Source: Bacteroidales bacterium
GTDB lineage: Bacteria; Bacteroidota; Bacteroidia; Bacteroidales; Tenuifilaceae
Reading direction: 5' to 3'
Assembly (NCBI GenBank): GCA_028680705.1
Contig: JAQUJY010000003.1
Span: forward strand, 1-64,000
Length of the DNA: 64,000 nt
Every line of letters begins with the position of its first letter. Position 1 is the stretch's first letter. Of this stretch, positions 1 through 10,285 are shown in pieces. Under the pieces are notes generated by a model. The model was not told where the DNA came from, did no database searches, and saw only the letters and a list, made by a program, of their open reading frames with translations. Both the position numbers and the translations under genes were made by a program.

Positions 1-603
1 AGGTTCATCAATAACTGTTTGATTGGTTACAAGCTTTCTTAAAAACTTGCCATAGTATGCCTGAGTTGTTGTTGAAAAAAGACTAGAATAAGCTTCATCC
101 CAACTTAAGCCTGAACTCATGGTCAGCAAATGTCTTATGGTAATGTTGGCTTTGTCTCCTTGTGCAAACTCAGGAATAAAATCAGAAACTGGTTGGTCAA
201 GGCTTTCGATAAACCCGTCGTCGAGAGCACAACCAACTAGCAGACCAACAATGCTTTTAGCCATCGAAAAAGAGTTTGAATAGGAATCTGGTCCATATCC
301 GTCCCAATACGACTCAAAAAGCAGAAGCGAATCACGAGCAACCAAAAAAGCAACTGTTCTATACTTTTCAAGTGCTTTTAGCTGGTTGTCGGTTAAATGG
401 TAGGCATCAAACAAAGAATCGGTTTGCCATGGCTCTGGCTCTCCAGCAGTTACAAGCCTATTGGCAAAAATGGTGTTGTGATAAATTTTGGGTTTCTGAT
501 GTATTAACGCTTTAACAATATACTGATTTTGAGGAATTGAAAGGTAAATTGTAAGCGCAACCATTACCGTTAGGCAAGCGGTAATAACAATCCTTCTCTT
601 CAT
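1..603 (-). CDS. serine hydrolase, beta-lactamase/class C family (3' truncated by window edge)
   Basis: Reverse-strand reading from ATG at 603 stays open to base 1: MKRRIVITACLTVMVALTIYLSIPQ...SYSNSFSMAKSIVGLLVG...ITIRHLLTMSSGLSWDEAYSS. Contains the SxxK motif (SMAK) and the HLLTMSSGL signature. Absent from the ORF track because it runs off the edge. Confidence 0.85.
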   Translation of the reverse strand, partial: MKRRIVITACLTVMVALTIYLSIPQNQYIVKALIHQKPKIYHNTIFANRLVTAGEPEPWQTDSLFDAYHLTDNQLKALEKYRTVAFLVARDSLLLFESYWDGYGPDSYSNSFSMAKSIVGLLVGCALDDGFIESLDQPVSDFIPEFAQGDKANITIRHLLTMSSGLSWDEAYSSLFSTTTQAYYGKFLRKLVTNQTVIDEP

Positions 604-678
604 GATTTTAGGGTTTTAAATTGCAGGCAAGTTAAAAAAAACCTAGTAATTATCAACCCCATAAAAGTGGAAAACAAT

Positions 679-721
679 ATAGCCCAAAACCTTAGGAAGA
701 AATATTAAGGTGTTGGGCTAT
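679..721 (-). terminator. probable intrinsic terminator downstream of the OmpA-family gene
   Basis: ATAGCCCAAAACCTTA (679-694) pairs with TAAGGTGTTGGGCTAT (706-721) with one mismatch. It lies just 3' of the minus-strand CDS ending at 751 and is followed on the minus strand by a T-rich stretch. Confidence 0.6.
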
Positions 722-750
722 TTAAAACCAAATTTAAATGCAAAGATTGA

Positions 751-1782
751 TTAGTTGGCCTCTAGTATCTCAAACAGTTCATCGAGTTTTGGGGTAAGAA
801 TAATCTCTGTTCTACGGTTCTTTTGTCTTGCTGCTGAGGTTTTCTGTGAGTCTACAGGATGGTATTGGCTTCGACCTGAAGCCGAAATACGTGCGGGTTC
901 AATTTTTGATTTATCGAGAAGGATACGGACAATTGACGTAGCCCGCTTAACACTCAAGTCCCAGTTGTCTTCCAATTCTCCCCTTTTAGGGAATGATACG
1001 TCGTCAGTATGGCCTTCAACAACAATATTGATATCCTGATTTTGCTCCAGCACAGGAATTAGTTGCCTTAGCGCTTTTATTCCATTTGCATCTACAACAT
1101 GGCTCCCCGATTTAAACATCAGCTGCTCATCAAGCGACACATATACCTTCCCATTCTTAAGCTGCACGCTTAAACCTTTTCCCTCGAAGCCAAATAGGGC
1201 ATCGGAAACCTTACGGCGAAGAGCCATAACAGCAGAATCCTTGCGCGCCAATATGCTCTCCATTTCCTGAATTCTTGTGTTCCTTTCGTCAAGATCGCTT
1301 TTTAGCTCGCTTAGGTATGATTGGAGTTCCTCAAGATTTTTTCGCCTTAAGTTCAGCTGACGCTCAAGTTCCTTTAAAGCATCGCCCTTTTCTTGGAGTT
1401 CTTCTTGCGTTGCCTGCAATTGAGCCAAAACCCTTCGAGACTCTTTTTGGGTACCTGCCATAAAACTCTCTTGAACACTTTGTAAGTCATTATAACGATT
1501 TGTTAACTTCGCATTATCATCCTTTAACCTTGACAACTCTATTGCCCTTGATGTACTATCGGCCAAAAGTTGCTCAAGTTCATCTTTACGTATCCTAAGC
1601 TCCGACTCCAACTCCTTATTCTTCTTCTCCAACGTCTCGTTTTCGGTAAAATAGCGTTCGCGTTCCTCCTCACATTTAATATTCCTATCCTGTAGCGCCT
1701 GAAACTCTTTAGCGGGCACACATGATTGAACAAATATGCCTATTAGAACAATCACTATTATTTTATGTCTTGTGAAATTCAT
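751..1782 (-). CDS. OmpA family lipoprotein with long coiled-coil N-terminal region
   Basis: Lipobox-like N-terminus (IGIFVQSC), heptad-rich middle, C-terminal OmpA peptidoglycan-binding motif (NIVVEGHTDDVSF...LSVKRATSIVRILLD...RISASGRSQYHPV...NRRTEIILTP). Confidence 0.88.
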   Translation of the reverse strand: MNFTRHKIIVIVLIGIFVQSCVPAKEFQALQDRNIKCEEERERYFTENETLEKKNKELESELRIRKDELEQLLADSTSRAIELSRLKDDNAKLTNRYNDLQSVQESFMAGTQKESRRVLAQLQATQEELQEKGDALKELERQLNLRRKNLEELQSYLSELKSDLDERNTRIQEMESILARKDSAVMALRRKVSDALFGFEGKGLSVQLKNGKVYVSLDEQLMFKSGSHVVDANGIKALRQLIPVLEQNQDINIVVEGHTDDVSFPKRGELEDNWDLSVKRATSIVRILLDKSKIEPARISASGRSQYHPVDSQKTSAARQKNRRTEIILTPKLDELFEILEAN

Positions 1783-1976
1783 CGCTGTGTTTTTAGTTTA
1801 TTATTTGAATGAAGCAAATATATCAAAAATGACAGTGATACCGTTTTTTTATTGCTAATCCTTATAAAGATTTTATCAACAAGCCATTATGCCAAAATAA
1901 TTGTTAAACCGTTAAACCATAAAGCACAAACCTACGCACCAATTCTTTTTGAAACTTTATTTTGATAAATTTGTTT

Positions 1977-1984
1977 TAACTTTG
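1977..1984 (+). promoter_or_regulatory. Bacteroidota-type -7 box (TAACTTTG) for dxs
   Basis: TAnnTTTG consensus 22 nt before the dxs ATG. No well-spaced -33 box seen. Confidence 0.4.
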
Positions 1985-2006
1985 CACTTCTTAAAACAAC
2001 CTTGAA

Positions 2007-3920
2007 ATGCAGTTCCCACTTCTGAGTCAAATTAATTCACCTGATGATCTTAAAAAACTTAAGGTTGAAAATCTTGTGGACTTAAGCAACGAGCTCAGAC
2101 AATTTATTATCGATGTTGTTTCATCAAACCCCGGACATTTTGGCGCAAGCCTAGGTGTGGTTGAACTTACCGTTGCTCTTCACTATGTATTCAATACACC
2201 TAACGATAGGCTAATTTGGGATGTTGGCCATCAAGCCTATGGGCATAAGATACTTACTGGCAGAAGAGACCAGTTTTATACGTACCGGAAGTATAATGGC
2301 ATTAGCGGATTCCCCAAACGAAGCGAGAGTAAATATGATGCTTTTGGTACTGGTCATAGTTCTACGTCAATTTCTGCGGGTTTGGGAATGGCTATTGCAT
2401 CGGAACTAAAAAATGAGGATAGGCAAACTGTTGCAATTATTGGTGATGGATCGCTTACAGCTGGGTTGGCCTTTGAGGGGCTTAATAACGGGGGGTCGCT
2501 TAATTCTAACCTATTGGTTATTCTCAATGATAACAACATGGCTATCGACCCCAACGTGGGTGCACTAAAAGAATATCTTCTCGACATTACAACATCGCAA
2601 ACCTACAATAGGGTTAAGACAAATGTTTGGGACCTACTTGGCAAGTTTAATAAGATAGGGCCAAGCGCACGGTCAATGGTGCAAAAGTTAGAAAATGCTG
2701 TAAAATCAACACTATTAAAACAAAGTAACCTTTTCGAATCGCTTGGCTTTAGGTATTTTGGTCCAATTGATGGCCATGATGTAGTTTACCTTACACAGGT
2801 GCTTAATGATCTAAAAAATATTCCTGGACCTAAACTGCTACATTGCGTTACCGTAAAAGGTAAAGGATTTAGCCCCGCTGAAATTAACCAAACCGCTTGG
2901 CACGCTCCTGGCCTCTTCAACAAAATAACAGGCGAACGAATTATTGTATCCACTAATAAACCAACTCCACCAAAATTTCAGGATGTTTTTGGACATACCG
3001 TACTAGAACTTGCCAAACTAAATAAGCGCATAGTTGGTATTACCCCAGCAATGCCAAGCGGTTGTTCACTAAATATTATGATGAAAGAGTTACCGGAGCG
3101 AACCTTTGATGTGGGCATTGCCGAACAGCATGCTGTAACTTTCGCTGCGGGTTTAGCTACAGAGGGTTTAGTTCCGTTTTGCAATATTTACTCATCGTTT
3201 ATGCAACGTGCTTACGACCAGATAATTCACGATGTAGCCTTGCAAAACCTCAACGTTGTTTTTTGCCTAGATAGAGGAGGTATTGTTGGTGAAGACGGAG
3301 CCACGCATCATGGCTTATTCGATATTGCCTATATGAGGGCTATACCCAACATCACCATATGCTCCCCTTTGAACGAGGAGGAACTTAGGAACATGATGTT
3401 CACTGCACAGCAAAATGACATGGGCACATGGAGCATTCGGTATCCAAGAGGTAGGGGCTCAATGGTTGATTGGAAGAAGCCTCTCAAAACTATTGAAGTG
3501 GGCACAGGTAAAATGCTACGAGAAGGTAACGACATCGCAATCCTCACACTTGGCCCCATCGGTATTAATGCTGCTGAAGCGGTAGAAAAATTATCCGAAG
3601 ATGGAATAAGCATTGCACATTACGATATGCGATTCGCAAAACCCTTAGATGCCAAACTATTGGCCCATATTGGCAAACGATTTGAAACAATTATTACCGT
3701 TGAGGATGGAACTGTACAGGGTGGATTTGGCTCTGCCGTTCTGGAATGGTTAAACGACAATGGTTTTTCATCCAGAGTACTCCGATTGGGCATACCCGAT
3801 AGATTCCTCGATCATGGAACCCCCCAAGAATTATACAAAGAGTGTGGCATTGATGCGGATGGAATATACAAGGCCGCCAAAAGAATTGCTGAACCAAAGC
3901 TTATTGGCAAAGTAGTATAA
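2007..3920 (+). CDS. dxs: 1-deoxy-D-xylulose-5-phosphate synthase
   Basis: 637 aa. TPP-binding region (GDGSLTAGLAFEGLNN), GHSSTSISAGLGMA, DVGIAEQHAVTFAAGLA, DRGGIVGEDGATHHGLFDIAYMR. Confidence 0.97.
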   Translation: MQFPLLSQINSPDDLKKLKVENLVDLSNELRQFIIDVVSSNPGHFGASLGVVELTVALHYVFNTPNDRLIWDVGHQAYGHKILTGRRDQFYTYRKYNGISGFPKRSESKYDAFGTGHSSTSISAGLGMAIASELKNEDRQTVAIIGDGSLTAGLAFEGLNNGGSLNSNLLVILNDNNMAIDPNVGALKEYLLDITTSQTYNRVKTNVWDLLGKFNKIGPSARSMVQKLENAVKSTLLKQSNLFESLGFRYFGPIDGHDVVYLTQVLNDLKNIPGPKLLHCVTVKGKGFSPAEINQTAWHAPGLFNKITGERIIVSTNKPTPPKFQDVFGHTVLELAKLNKRIVGITPAMPSGCSLNIMMKELPERTFDVGIAEQHAVTFAAGLATEGLVPFCNIYSSFMQRAYDQIIHDVALQNLNVVFCLDRGGIVGEDGATHHGLFDIAYMRAIPNITICSPLNEEELRNMMFTAQQNDMGTWSIRYPRGRGSMVDWKKPLKTIEVGTGKMLREGNDIAILTLGPIGINAAEAVEKLSEDGISIAHYDMRFAKPLDAKLLAHIGKRFETIITVEDGTVQGGFGSAVLEWLNDNGFSSRVLRLGIPDRFLDHGTPQELYKECGIDADGIYKAAKRIAEPKLIGKVV

Positions 3921-4007
3921 AGAACTCATTGTTGGCTATAATTAAAAAGAAACTATTGCCTAGAAGAAAAAAACCCACTATATTCGCAGACCAAAATATT
4001 CTATCTC

Positions 4008-4091
4008 GCCCGGATGGCGGAATTGGTAGACGCGCTGGTCTCAAACACCAGTGGTAGCAATACTGTGCCGGTTCGATCCCGGCTCCGGGTA
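4008..4091 (+). tRNA. tRNA-Leu (anticodon CAA)
   Basis: 84 nt. Acceptor GCCCGGA/TCCGGGT, anticodon arm CTGGT-CTCAAAC-ACCAG, long variable arm (class II), T arm GCCGG-TTCGATC-CCGGC. CCA not encoded. Confidence 0.95.
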
Positions 4092-4100
4092 CAAATTTCA

Positions 4101-4138
4101 AACAAGCCTTAAACCATTTTTGGTTAAGGCTTGTTTTG
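4101..4138 (+). terminator. intrinsic terminator after tRNA-Leu
   Basis: AACAAGCCTTAAACCA-TTTT-TGGTTAAGGCTTGTT hairpin (one bulge) followed by T-rich TTTTG. Confidence 0.75.
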
Positions 4139-4167
4139 TATTGTAGCCACAATAATTAATATCTTTG
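4135..4167 (+). promoter_or_regulatory. Bacteroidota-type promoter (TTTG-N21-TATCTTTG)
   Basis: -33-like TTTG at 4135-4138 and -7-like TATCTTTG at 4160-4167, upstream of the deaminase CDS at 4210. Confidence 0.5.
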
Positions 4168-4209
4168 ATAGTTTCAACTATATCTTACAATAAGGTTAAT
4201 CGATAGAAT

Positions 4210-4656
4210 ATGGACAAATCTGAGAATCTACCTCCCTACGGAGAAAAACAACCCGAGTTTGATAGACGATACCTTGAGATGGCTCACATATGGGCAAAAA
4301 ACTCATATTGCAAGCGCAGACAGGTTGGTGCGCTTATAGTGAAGAACAAAATGATTATATCCGACGGTTATAATGGAACCCCTAGCGGATTTGAAAATAT
4401 TTGTGAGGATGAGAATGGTCGTACTAAACAGTATGTTCTCCATGCCGAAGCAAATGCAATTACGAAAGTGGCAAAATCGAATAATAGTAGCGAGGGTTCA
4501 ACCCTTTATGTAACCTCTGCTCCATGCATTGAGTGCTCAAAGCTAATTATTCAGGCCGGTATCAGAAGAGTGGTTTATAGCGACGACTACAGGGCGACTG
4601 AAGGGATTGAACTTCTTCAAAGAGCAGATATTGAAATTATTAAACTTGAGAGTTAA
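4210..4656 (+). CDS. dCMP deaminase family protein (ComEB-like)
   Basis: Zn-dependent deaminase motifs LHAEANAI (HAE) and PCIECSKLIIQAGI (PCxxC); 148 aa. Confidence 0.92.
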   Translation: MDKSENLPPYGEKQPEFDRRYLEMAHIWAKNSYCKRRQVGALIVKNKMIISDGYNGTPSGFENICEDENGRTKQYVLHAEANAITKVAKSNNSSEGSTLYVTSAPCIECSKLIIQAGIRRVVYSDDYRATEGIELLQRADIEIIKLES

Positions 4657-4731
4657 CAACAAAAAACGTTAAATAATAGCTAACGGCTATGTTGCAGGTT
4701 TTTTATGGATTACTTTTGAAAGGAAATACCA

Positions 4732-6456
4732 ATGGCTGATATGGAATACAATAATAGAAGAAAGGATATACTCTACCCTCTTGCAATAGCAGCAGTTCTT
4801 GCGATCGGATTATTTTTAGGCTTCTCACTAAAAAAACAGTCTGGCAGAACCAGCCTAACGGTTTACCCAAAAACCGATAAACTCTCAAGCGTACTTAACT
4901 TCATCGAAGATCAGTATGTGGATACCGTTGCAATGGAGGTACTGGTAGAGTCTGCTATCCCTACGCTTCTTAAGAATCTTGACCCGCACTCTGTCTATAT
5001 ACCAGCCTCCGATCTGAAAGCAGTAAACGAACCTTTAGATGGAGGATTTGATGGCATTGGCGTAACCTTTAACATGCCAAACGATACAATTGTTGTTGTT
5101 ACAACAATTCCTGGTGGCCCCTCGGAACGTGTTGGCATTATGCCCGGCGATAGAATTGTTAGTATTGACGACTCGTTAGTTGCCGGCGTTAACATCCCAC
5201 AGGATGATATAGTTAAGATGCTCAAAGGACACAACGGGACCAAGGTAAAACTTGGAATCGGTAGGTCTGGAGTACCAGATGCTATCTATTTTGATCTAAT
5301 TCGCGACAAAATCCCAATCTACAGCATCGATATCAGTTTTATGGTCGAGCCTGGGATAGGGTACATCAAGATTTCGCGCTTTGCCAGAACTACTTATACC
5401 GAGTTTATTACTGCTGTAGAAAAACTACAGAAGCAAGGCATGGAAAGGATTGTTATCGACCTCAGGGGAAACAATGGTGGATACCTTGATGCAGCAACAA
5501 ACATAGCCAACGAATTTTTGCCCGAAGGTAAACTAATCGTTTACACCCAAGGAAAGGCTCGTGCCCGTCAGAATGTATACTCAAACGCCAAAGGGCGGTG
5601 CGTGAATACCCCCGTGGCAGTTCTAATTGATGAGTTTTCTGCCTCAGCTAGCGAAATTTTAGCCGGAGCGATACAGGATAACGACAGAGGAGAGGTTATT
5701 GGACGGAGATCGTTCGGCAAAGGTTTAGTTCAGGAACAGGTTCTGTTTTCTGATGGTTCTGCTTTAAGGCTAACCATTGCAAGGTACTATACCCCAACCG
5801 GTCGGAGCATACAGAAACCCTATGATCTTGGAAGCGAAGATTATTACCACGATATTAGTAACAGATTCCTACACGGTGAATTTCAGGAAAAGGACAGCAT
5901 AAGGCTCGATGATTCACTTAAATATACTACACCTAAAGGGCGTACCGTTTACGGCGGCGGTGGCATAATGCCCGATCACTTTATCCCATTGGACACAACA
6001 GGTACAAGCCCTTATTTTAATCTGGTTGCCCGCCGAAACCTAATTTTTCGATTCGCCTTTCAATACTCCGACCGAAATAGAAAAAGTCTTTCGCCCCTTA
6101 AAACACCTACAGATTTTACTGGTTACCTAAGGGGGGTTAACATAATGGAACAGTTTATTAGTTTTGCTGATAAACAAGGAGTTAAACCAAATCGGAGCCA
6201 GATAAATACATCAAAACTTATAATTGAAACTCAGCTGATTGCCTATATTGCTCGTAATATTATCGATGACGAAGGGTTTTATCCTATAATCACTCAAATT
6301 GATAATACCCTACTAAAAGCCATTGAAATTATAAAGCAAGAGGATAGCGAATCTATTACGGCAATGGTCACACCATTAAAACCATCGATGAGAGTGTTTT
6401 ACCTTTCGCACAGCAGAAGTCAAGTTACAAAGGATTTGGTCGCCGATATGGTATGA
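4732..6456 (+). CDS. S41 family C-terminal processing peptidase with PDZ domain
   Basis: N-terminal TM segment, PDZ (GGFDGIGVTFN...GPSERVGIMPGDRIVSID), S41 core (VIDLRGNNGGYLDAA, IDEFSASASEILAGAIQDNDRGEVIGRRSFGKGLVQ). Confidence 0.95.
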   Translation: MADMEYNNRRKDILYPLAIAAVLAIGLFLGFSLKKQSGRTSLTVYPKTDKLSSVLNFIEDQYVDTVAMEVLVESAIPTLLKNLDPHSVYIPASDLKAVNEPLDGGFDGIGVTFNMPNDTIVVVTTIPGGPSERVGIMPGDRIVSIDDSLVAGVNIPQDDIVKMLKGHNGTKVKLGIGRSGVPDAIYFDLIRDKIPIYSIDISFMVEPGIGYIKISRFARTTYTEFITAVEKLQKQGMERIVIDLRGNNGGYLDAATNIANEFLPEGKLIVYTQGKARARQNVYSNAKGRCVNTPVAVLIDEFSASASEILAGAIQDNDRGEVIGRRSFGKGLVQEQVLFSDGSALRLTIARYYTPTGRSIQKPYDLGSEDYYHDISNRFLHGEFQEKDSIRLDDSLKYTTPKGRTVYGGGGIMPDHFIPLDTTGTSPYFNLVARRNLIFRFAFQYSDRNRKSLSPLKTPTDFTGYLRGVNIMEQFISFADKQGVKPNRSQINTSKLIIETQLIAYIARNIIDDEGFYPIITQIDNTLLKAIEIIKQEDSESITAMVTPLKPSMRVFYLSHSRSQVTKDLVADMV

Positions 6457-6471
6457 ACATTTTTAATCTTT

Positions 6472-6505
6472 AAAAAAGCCCAAGCAAGTCCGCTGGGGCT
6501 TTTTT
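6472..6505 (+). terminator. intrinsic terminator downstream of S41 protease
   Basis: AAAAAAGCCC(A)AGC...GCT(G)GGGCTTTTTT hairpin with poly-T. Confidence 0.8.
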
Positions 6506-6539
6506 ATTTTTAGGCTTACTCAAAAGCAGAGCCATAAGG

Positions 6540-6570
6540 TTGACCTGCAAGGTAAAAATATGTATATTTG
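6540..6570 (+). promoter_or_regulatory. Bacteroidota-type promoter (TTG-N20-TATATTTG)
   Basis: TTG at 6540-6542 and TATATTTG at 6563-6570, 30 nt before the ATG at 6601. Confidence 0.6.
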
Positions 6571-6600
6571 ATAAAACCCTCATACTAAACCTTAAATGCC

Positions 6601-7320
6601 ATGAAAACGTCTGATATCATTGAACGCTATGGTGGGGTACTAAAGGAAGAGCCCCTTTCGTGTATTACCAACGATATACTTATGAAAAACACTTGCGTTT
6701 TGGAGGCAGTTTCGCCGTACTTTGGTTACTACGATGAAACACCCAGAACCAATAGGCCAAAAATGCTTTACCTTATCCTAGCAGAGTACTTCCCTCTGGA
6801 AAAGTTAATAAGAGCAACCGTTAAAGTACAGGAAAAAGTAAAGTTCCCAATAGATGCTGTTACTGGTACTGTCACATTATTTAATCAAACCTGCTATGTT
6901 ATTAGGCTAATTAATCTTCAGAATTACAGCCAGATACATATGGTACAAGAGCTTTACGACAAGGAGGGAGTTCAATTTAAATCGCCTGGAAAAAAATTTG
7001 AAAATGAAATGGCAATGATAAAAATGCGTTGCTTTTTCTGTCTACACCCATACAACGATGAAATCTATATAGACCAGGATAAGCCTAATATCGGCTTTTT
7101 TAAGCTCCCTTACTATATACCATGGGATGATTTTAGAAAAATAACATCGGAGGTGAAATTTGATACAAAACTTATCTATTTTGATGCTGCCACTGCATAT
7201 TTTTACCACAACAAGGGCGTTGATGATTTGGTGAGAATATACCGAGAGAACCTTGACGAGGAAAAACTCAGAATGATAAAAGATAGATACTTGAAGGTAC
7301 TAAAAACTATTCGTACATAG
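6601..7320 (+). CDS. hypothetical protein, 239 aa
   Basis: Complete ORF with an upstream promoter match and coding-like composition. No family recognised. Confidence 0.75.
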   Translation: MKTSDIIERYGGVLKEEPLSCITNDILMKNTCVLEAVSPYFGYYDETPRTNRPKMLYLILAEYFPLEKLIRATVKVQEKVKFPIDAVTGTVTLFNQTCYVIRLINLQNYSQIHMVQELYDKEGVQFKSPGKKFENEMAMIKMRCFFCLHPYNDEIYIDQDKPNIGFFKLPYYIPWDDFRKITSEVKFDTKLIYFDAATAYFYHNKGVDDLVRIYRENLDEEKLRMIKDRYLKVLKTIRT

Positions 7321-7558
7321 GTACCCATTGTGTTTGCAACAAGAATCATAACTACTTGCAAGAGTTAAGATAAAATTCAAGAAAGCGAAAGGAAAATATT
7401 ATGCTTCCTTTTATTACTCAACACAAAAAACACACAAAATACTGGTGGTATGAAATGGTTCTTTACTAAAATTTGACAATTCATTAATCAAATAAGAACA
7501 AACTCCAAACGGTTAACCCTTAGTTCAATCTGCTAAATAACACCTAAACTTTAAGCCT

Positions 7559-7584
7559 ATTTATTGGCTCTCATACCAATAAAT
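7559..7584. repeat. 9-bp perfect inverted repeat upstream of sdhC
   Basis: ATTTATTGG-CTCTCATA-CCAATAAAT, centred about 50 bp before the likely sdhC start at 7622. Confidence 0.6.
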
Positions 7585-7621
7585 GACCTATATTGCCTAC
7601 CCAAACACAAATCATATTTCT

Positions 7622-8299
7622 ATGAACGGTATTTTTAATTCTTCGCTGGGGAGAAAGTTGATTCTGAGTATCTCTGGTCTTTTTCTCATGATATTCCTTT
7701 TGGTACATCTGGGAACAAACCTACTACTTTTAGTTGGCGATGGTGAACTCTACAACGAGGCCGCCCACTTCCTTTCTACCACTCCACTTCTTAAGGCAGT
7801 TGAAATTATGTTGGCATTAGGTTTTATTTTCCACATAATTTATGCAACAATCATAACGCTAAAGAATAGGAAAGCCCGTCCGGTGGGATACGCCAAAAGC
7901 GGTACAAACGAACTTACCAGCTGGGCCTCGAAAAACATGTACATCCTTGGCTTTACCATTCTGGCATTCCTGGTGCTCCACCTCATCAATTTTTTCCTAA
8001 AACTTAGGTTTGGCGAAGTACCCACCATATCGTATGATAATGGGATTACCCAAGTGCTCAACTCATACGAGTTAGTCTCCGAATTTTTTGTAGCCTATTG
8101 GTGGTACAACCTAATCTATATTGCTTCGGCAATATTGCTTGGGCTTCACCTAAGCCATGGATTTTGGAGCGCATTTCACACCATTGGGTTAAACAATATT
8201 AAGTGGATAGAGCGCCTTCAGGTTGCATCGTATATTTATGCAGCCGTTATTGCAGCTGGATTTACCATTATACCTCTCTATTTTTGGTTTATCCATTAA
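7622..8299 (+). CDS. sdhC: succinate dehydrogenase / fumarate reductase cytochrome b subunit
   Basis: Multi-TM protein MNGIFNSSLGRKLILSISGLFLMIFLLVHLGTNLL... immediately before sdhA and sdhB. The ORF track begins at 7583, but the conserved start MNGIFNSSLGRK is at 7622. Confidence 0.93.
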   Translation: MNGIFNSSLGRKLILSISGLFLMIFLLVHLGTNLLLLVGDGELYNEAAHFLSTTPLLKAVEIMLALGFIFHIIYATIITLKNRKARPVGYAKSGTNELTSWASKNMYILGFTILAFLVLHLINFFLKLRFGEVPTISYDNGITQVLNSYELVSEFFVAYWWYNLIYIASAILLGLHLSHGFWSAFHTIGLNNIKWIERLQVASYIYAAVIAAGFTIIPLYFWFIH

Positions 8300-8338
8300 A
8301 ATCCACAAAACACTATTAAAAAATAAACATCAACAGAT

Positions 8339-10258
8339 ATGATTAAGCTTGATGCAAAGATACCGGAAGGACCACTTGCCGACAAGTGGACAAAGCATAA
8401 GAACTCGCTTAGGCTTGTAAACCCTGCCAATAAGAGTAAACTCGACATTATTGTTGTGGGTACTGGCCTTGCAGGGTCAGGCGCAGCGTCAACCCTTGCC
8501 GAACTTGGCTATAATGTAAAGGTTTTCAGCTATCAGGATACACCCCGACGAGCACACTCAGTTGCAGCACAAGGGGGAATTAATGCGGCTAAGAACTACA
8601 AAAACGATAACGACAGTGTCAATCGTCTATTTAACGATATGATAAAGGGCGGCGACTATAGGTCGCGCGAGGCAAACGTTTACCGTGCAGCCGAGGTTAG
8701 TAATCAGGTTATTGATCACTACACGGCAATGGGTGTTCCCTTTACCCGCGATTACGGAGGCTTACTCGACAATCGCTCTTTTGGCGGTGTTCAGGTAAGC
8801 CGTACATTCTATGCCAAAGGGATAACAGGGCAACAATGCTTACTTGGAGGCTATAGCGCCCTAATTAGGCAAATGCAAACTGGTAAAGTAACCATGTACT
8901 CAAGGCGCGAGATGCTCGACTTGGTTGTTGTTGACGGTAAAGCAAGAGGGATTATTGTACGGAATCTTATAACTGGAGAAACCGAGCGCCACTCTGCCCA
9001 CGCTGTTGTACTCGCTACAGGTGGCTATGGTACAATCTACTACCTTTCAACCCTTGCAGTAAACTCCAACGGTTCTGCCGCTTGGAATGCCCATAAACGC
9101 GGAGCACTTTTTGCAAATCCGAGTTTTATCCAAATTCACCCAACGTCAATTCCCGTTCTTAACGATTATCAATGCAAACTCACCCTTATGAGTGAATCGC
9201 TTAGGAATGATGGCAGAGTTTGGGTTCCCAAAACAAAGGGCGATAAGCGCAAACCAATCGAGATCCCCGATGATGAACGTGATTATTACCTAGAGAGACG
9301 ATATCCTGCATTTGGTAACCTAGTTCCCCGCGATGTGGCCTCGAGGGCTGCAAAGGAGCGCTGTGATGCTGGATTTGGAGTTGGCGACTCAGGATTATCA
9401 GTTTACCTCGATTTCCGCGATGCCATTAACAAACAAGGAGAAAAGGTAATTGAGGGTAAGTACGGTAACCTTTTTGAAATGTACGAAAAGATAACTGGTG
9501 AATCTCCATATAAAACACCAATGCGTATTTACCCCGCAGGACACTATACAATGGGAGGCCTTTGGGTTGACTATAACCTAATGACTACCATACCAGGCTT
9601 ATTTGCCATTGGAGAGTCTAATTTTTCCGATCATGGTGCAAACAGATTGGGAGCAAGTTCGCTTATGCAATGCGCTGGCGACGGTTACTTTATTCTTCCC
9701 TTTACAATAACCGATTATCTAGCCGATGATATAAAAACACCCAAGATTTCAACTGATAGCCCTGAGTTTGAGACTGCAGAAAACGATGCAAATGATAGGG
9801 TTAACAAGTTACTTTCGGTTAAGGGAACAAAAACGGTTACATCGTTTCACAAAAGGCTAGGCAAAATTATGTGGGATTATTGTGGCATGTATCGCAACGA
9901 AGAAGGTTTAAAAAAGGCCTTACCCCTTATTGAGGAACTTGAAAAAGAGTTTTGGAAAGATGTAAGGGTTCCTGGTAAAGCCAACGACCTTAACCAAGAA
10001 CTTGAAAAAGCAATAAGAGTTGCCGATTATTTTGAACTTACCAAACTACTTTGCAAAGACGCTCTTAACCGAGAGGAGAGCTGCGGGGCACACTTTAGAG
10101 AAGAGAGCCAGACCGAGTCGGGAGAAACGAAACGCAACGACTCCAAGTTCTCGTACGTTGCTGTTTGGGAATACAATGGACCCGAAAAACAGCATACAAT
10201 GCACAAAGAGGATTTGAAATTTGAGTTCGTTAAACCTCAAGAGCGCAGCTATAAATAA
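8339..10258 (+). CDS. sdhA: succinate dehydrogenase / fumarate reductase flavoprotein subunit
   Basis: FAD-binding [69 protein letters not shown]. Confidence 0.97.
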   Translation: MIKLDAKIPEGPLADKWTKHKNSLRLVNPANKSKLDIIVVGTGLAGSGAASTLAELGYNVKVFSYQDTPRRAHSVAAQGGINAAKNYKNDNDSVNRLFNDMIKGGDYRSREANVYRAAEVSNQVIDHYTAMGVPFTRDYGGLLDNRSFGGVQVSRTFYAKGITGQQCLLGGYSALIRQMQTGKVTMYSRREMLDLVVVDGKARGIIVRNLITGETERHSAHAVVLATGGYGTIYYLSTLAVNSNGSAAWNAHKRGALFANPSFIQIHPTSIPVLNDYQCKLTLMSESLRNDGRVWVPKTKGDKRKPIEIPDDERDYYLERRYPAFGNLVPRDVASRAAKERCDAGFGVGDSGLSVYLDFRDAINKQGEKVIEGKYGNLFEMYEKITGESPYKTPMRIYPAGHYTMGGLWVDYNLMTTIPGLFAIGESNFSDHGANRLGASSLMQCAGDGYFILPFTITDYLADDIKTPKISTDSPEFETAENDANDRVNKLLSVKGTKTVTSFHKRLGKIMWDYCGMYRNEEGLKKALPLIEELEKEFWKDVRVPGKANDLNQELEKAIRVADYFELTKLLCKDALNREESCGAHFREESQTESGETKRNDSKFSYVAVWEYNGPEKQHTMHKEDLKFEFVKPQERSYK

Positions 10259-10285
10259 ACTGTATCAACCTCAACAACAATTGGT

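Noticed and set aside
276-515. ORF-track + strand 79-aa ORF
   Set aside because: Antisense to the serine hydrolase reading frame (SMAKS motif on minus strand); no coding support.
3901-4152. 83-aa minus ORF containing FVPGAGIEPAQYCYHWCLRPARLPIPPSGR
   Set aside because: It is the translated antisense of tRNA-Leu, a common spurious annotation.
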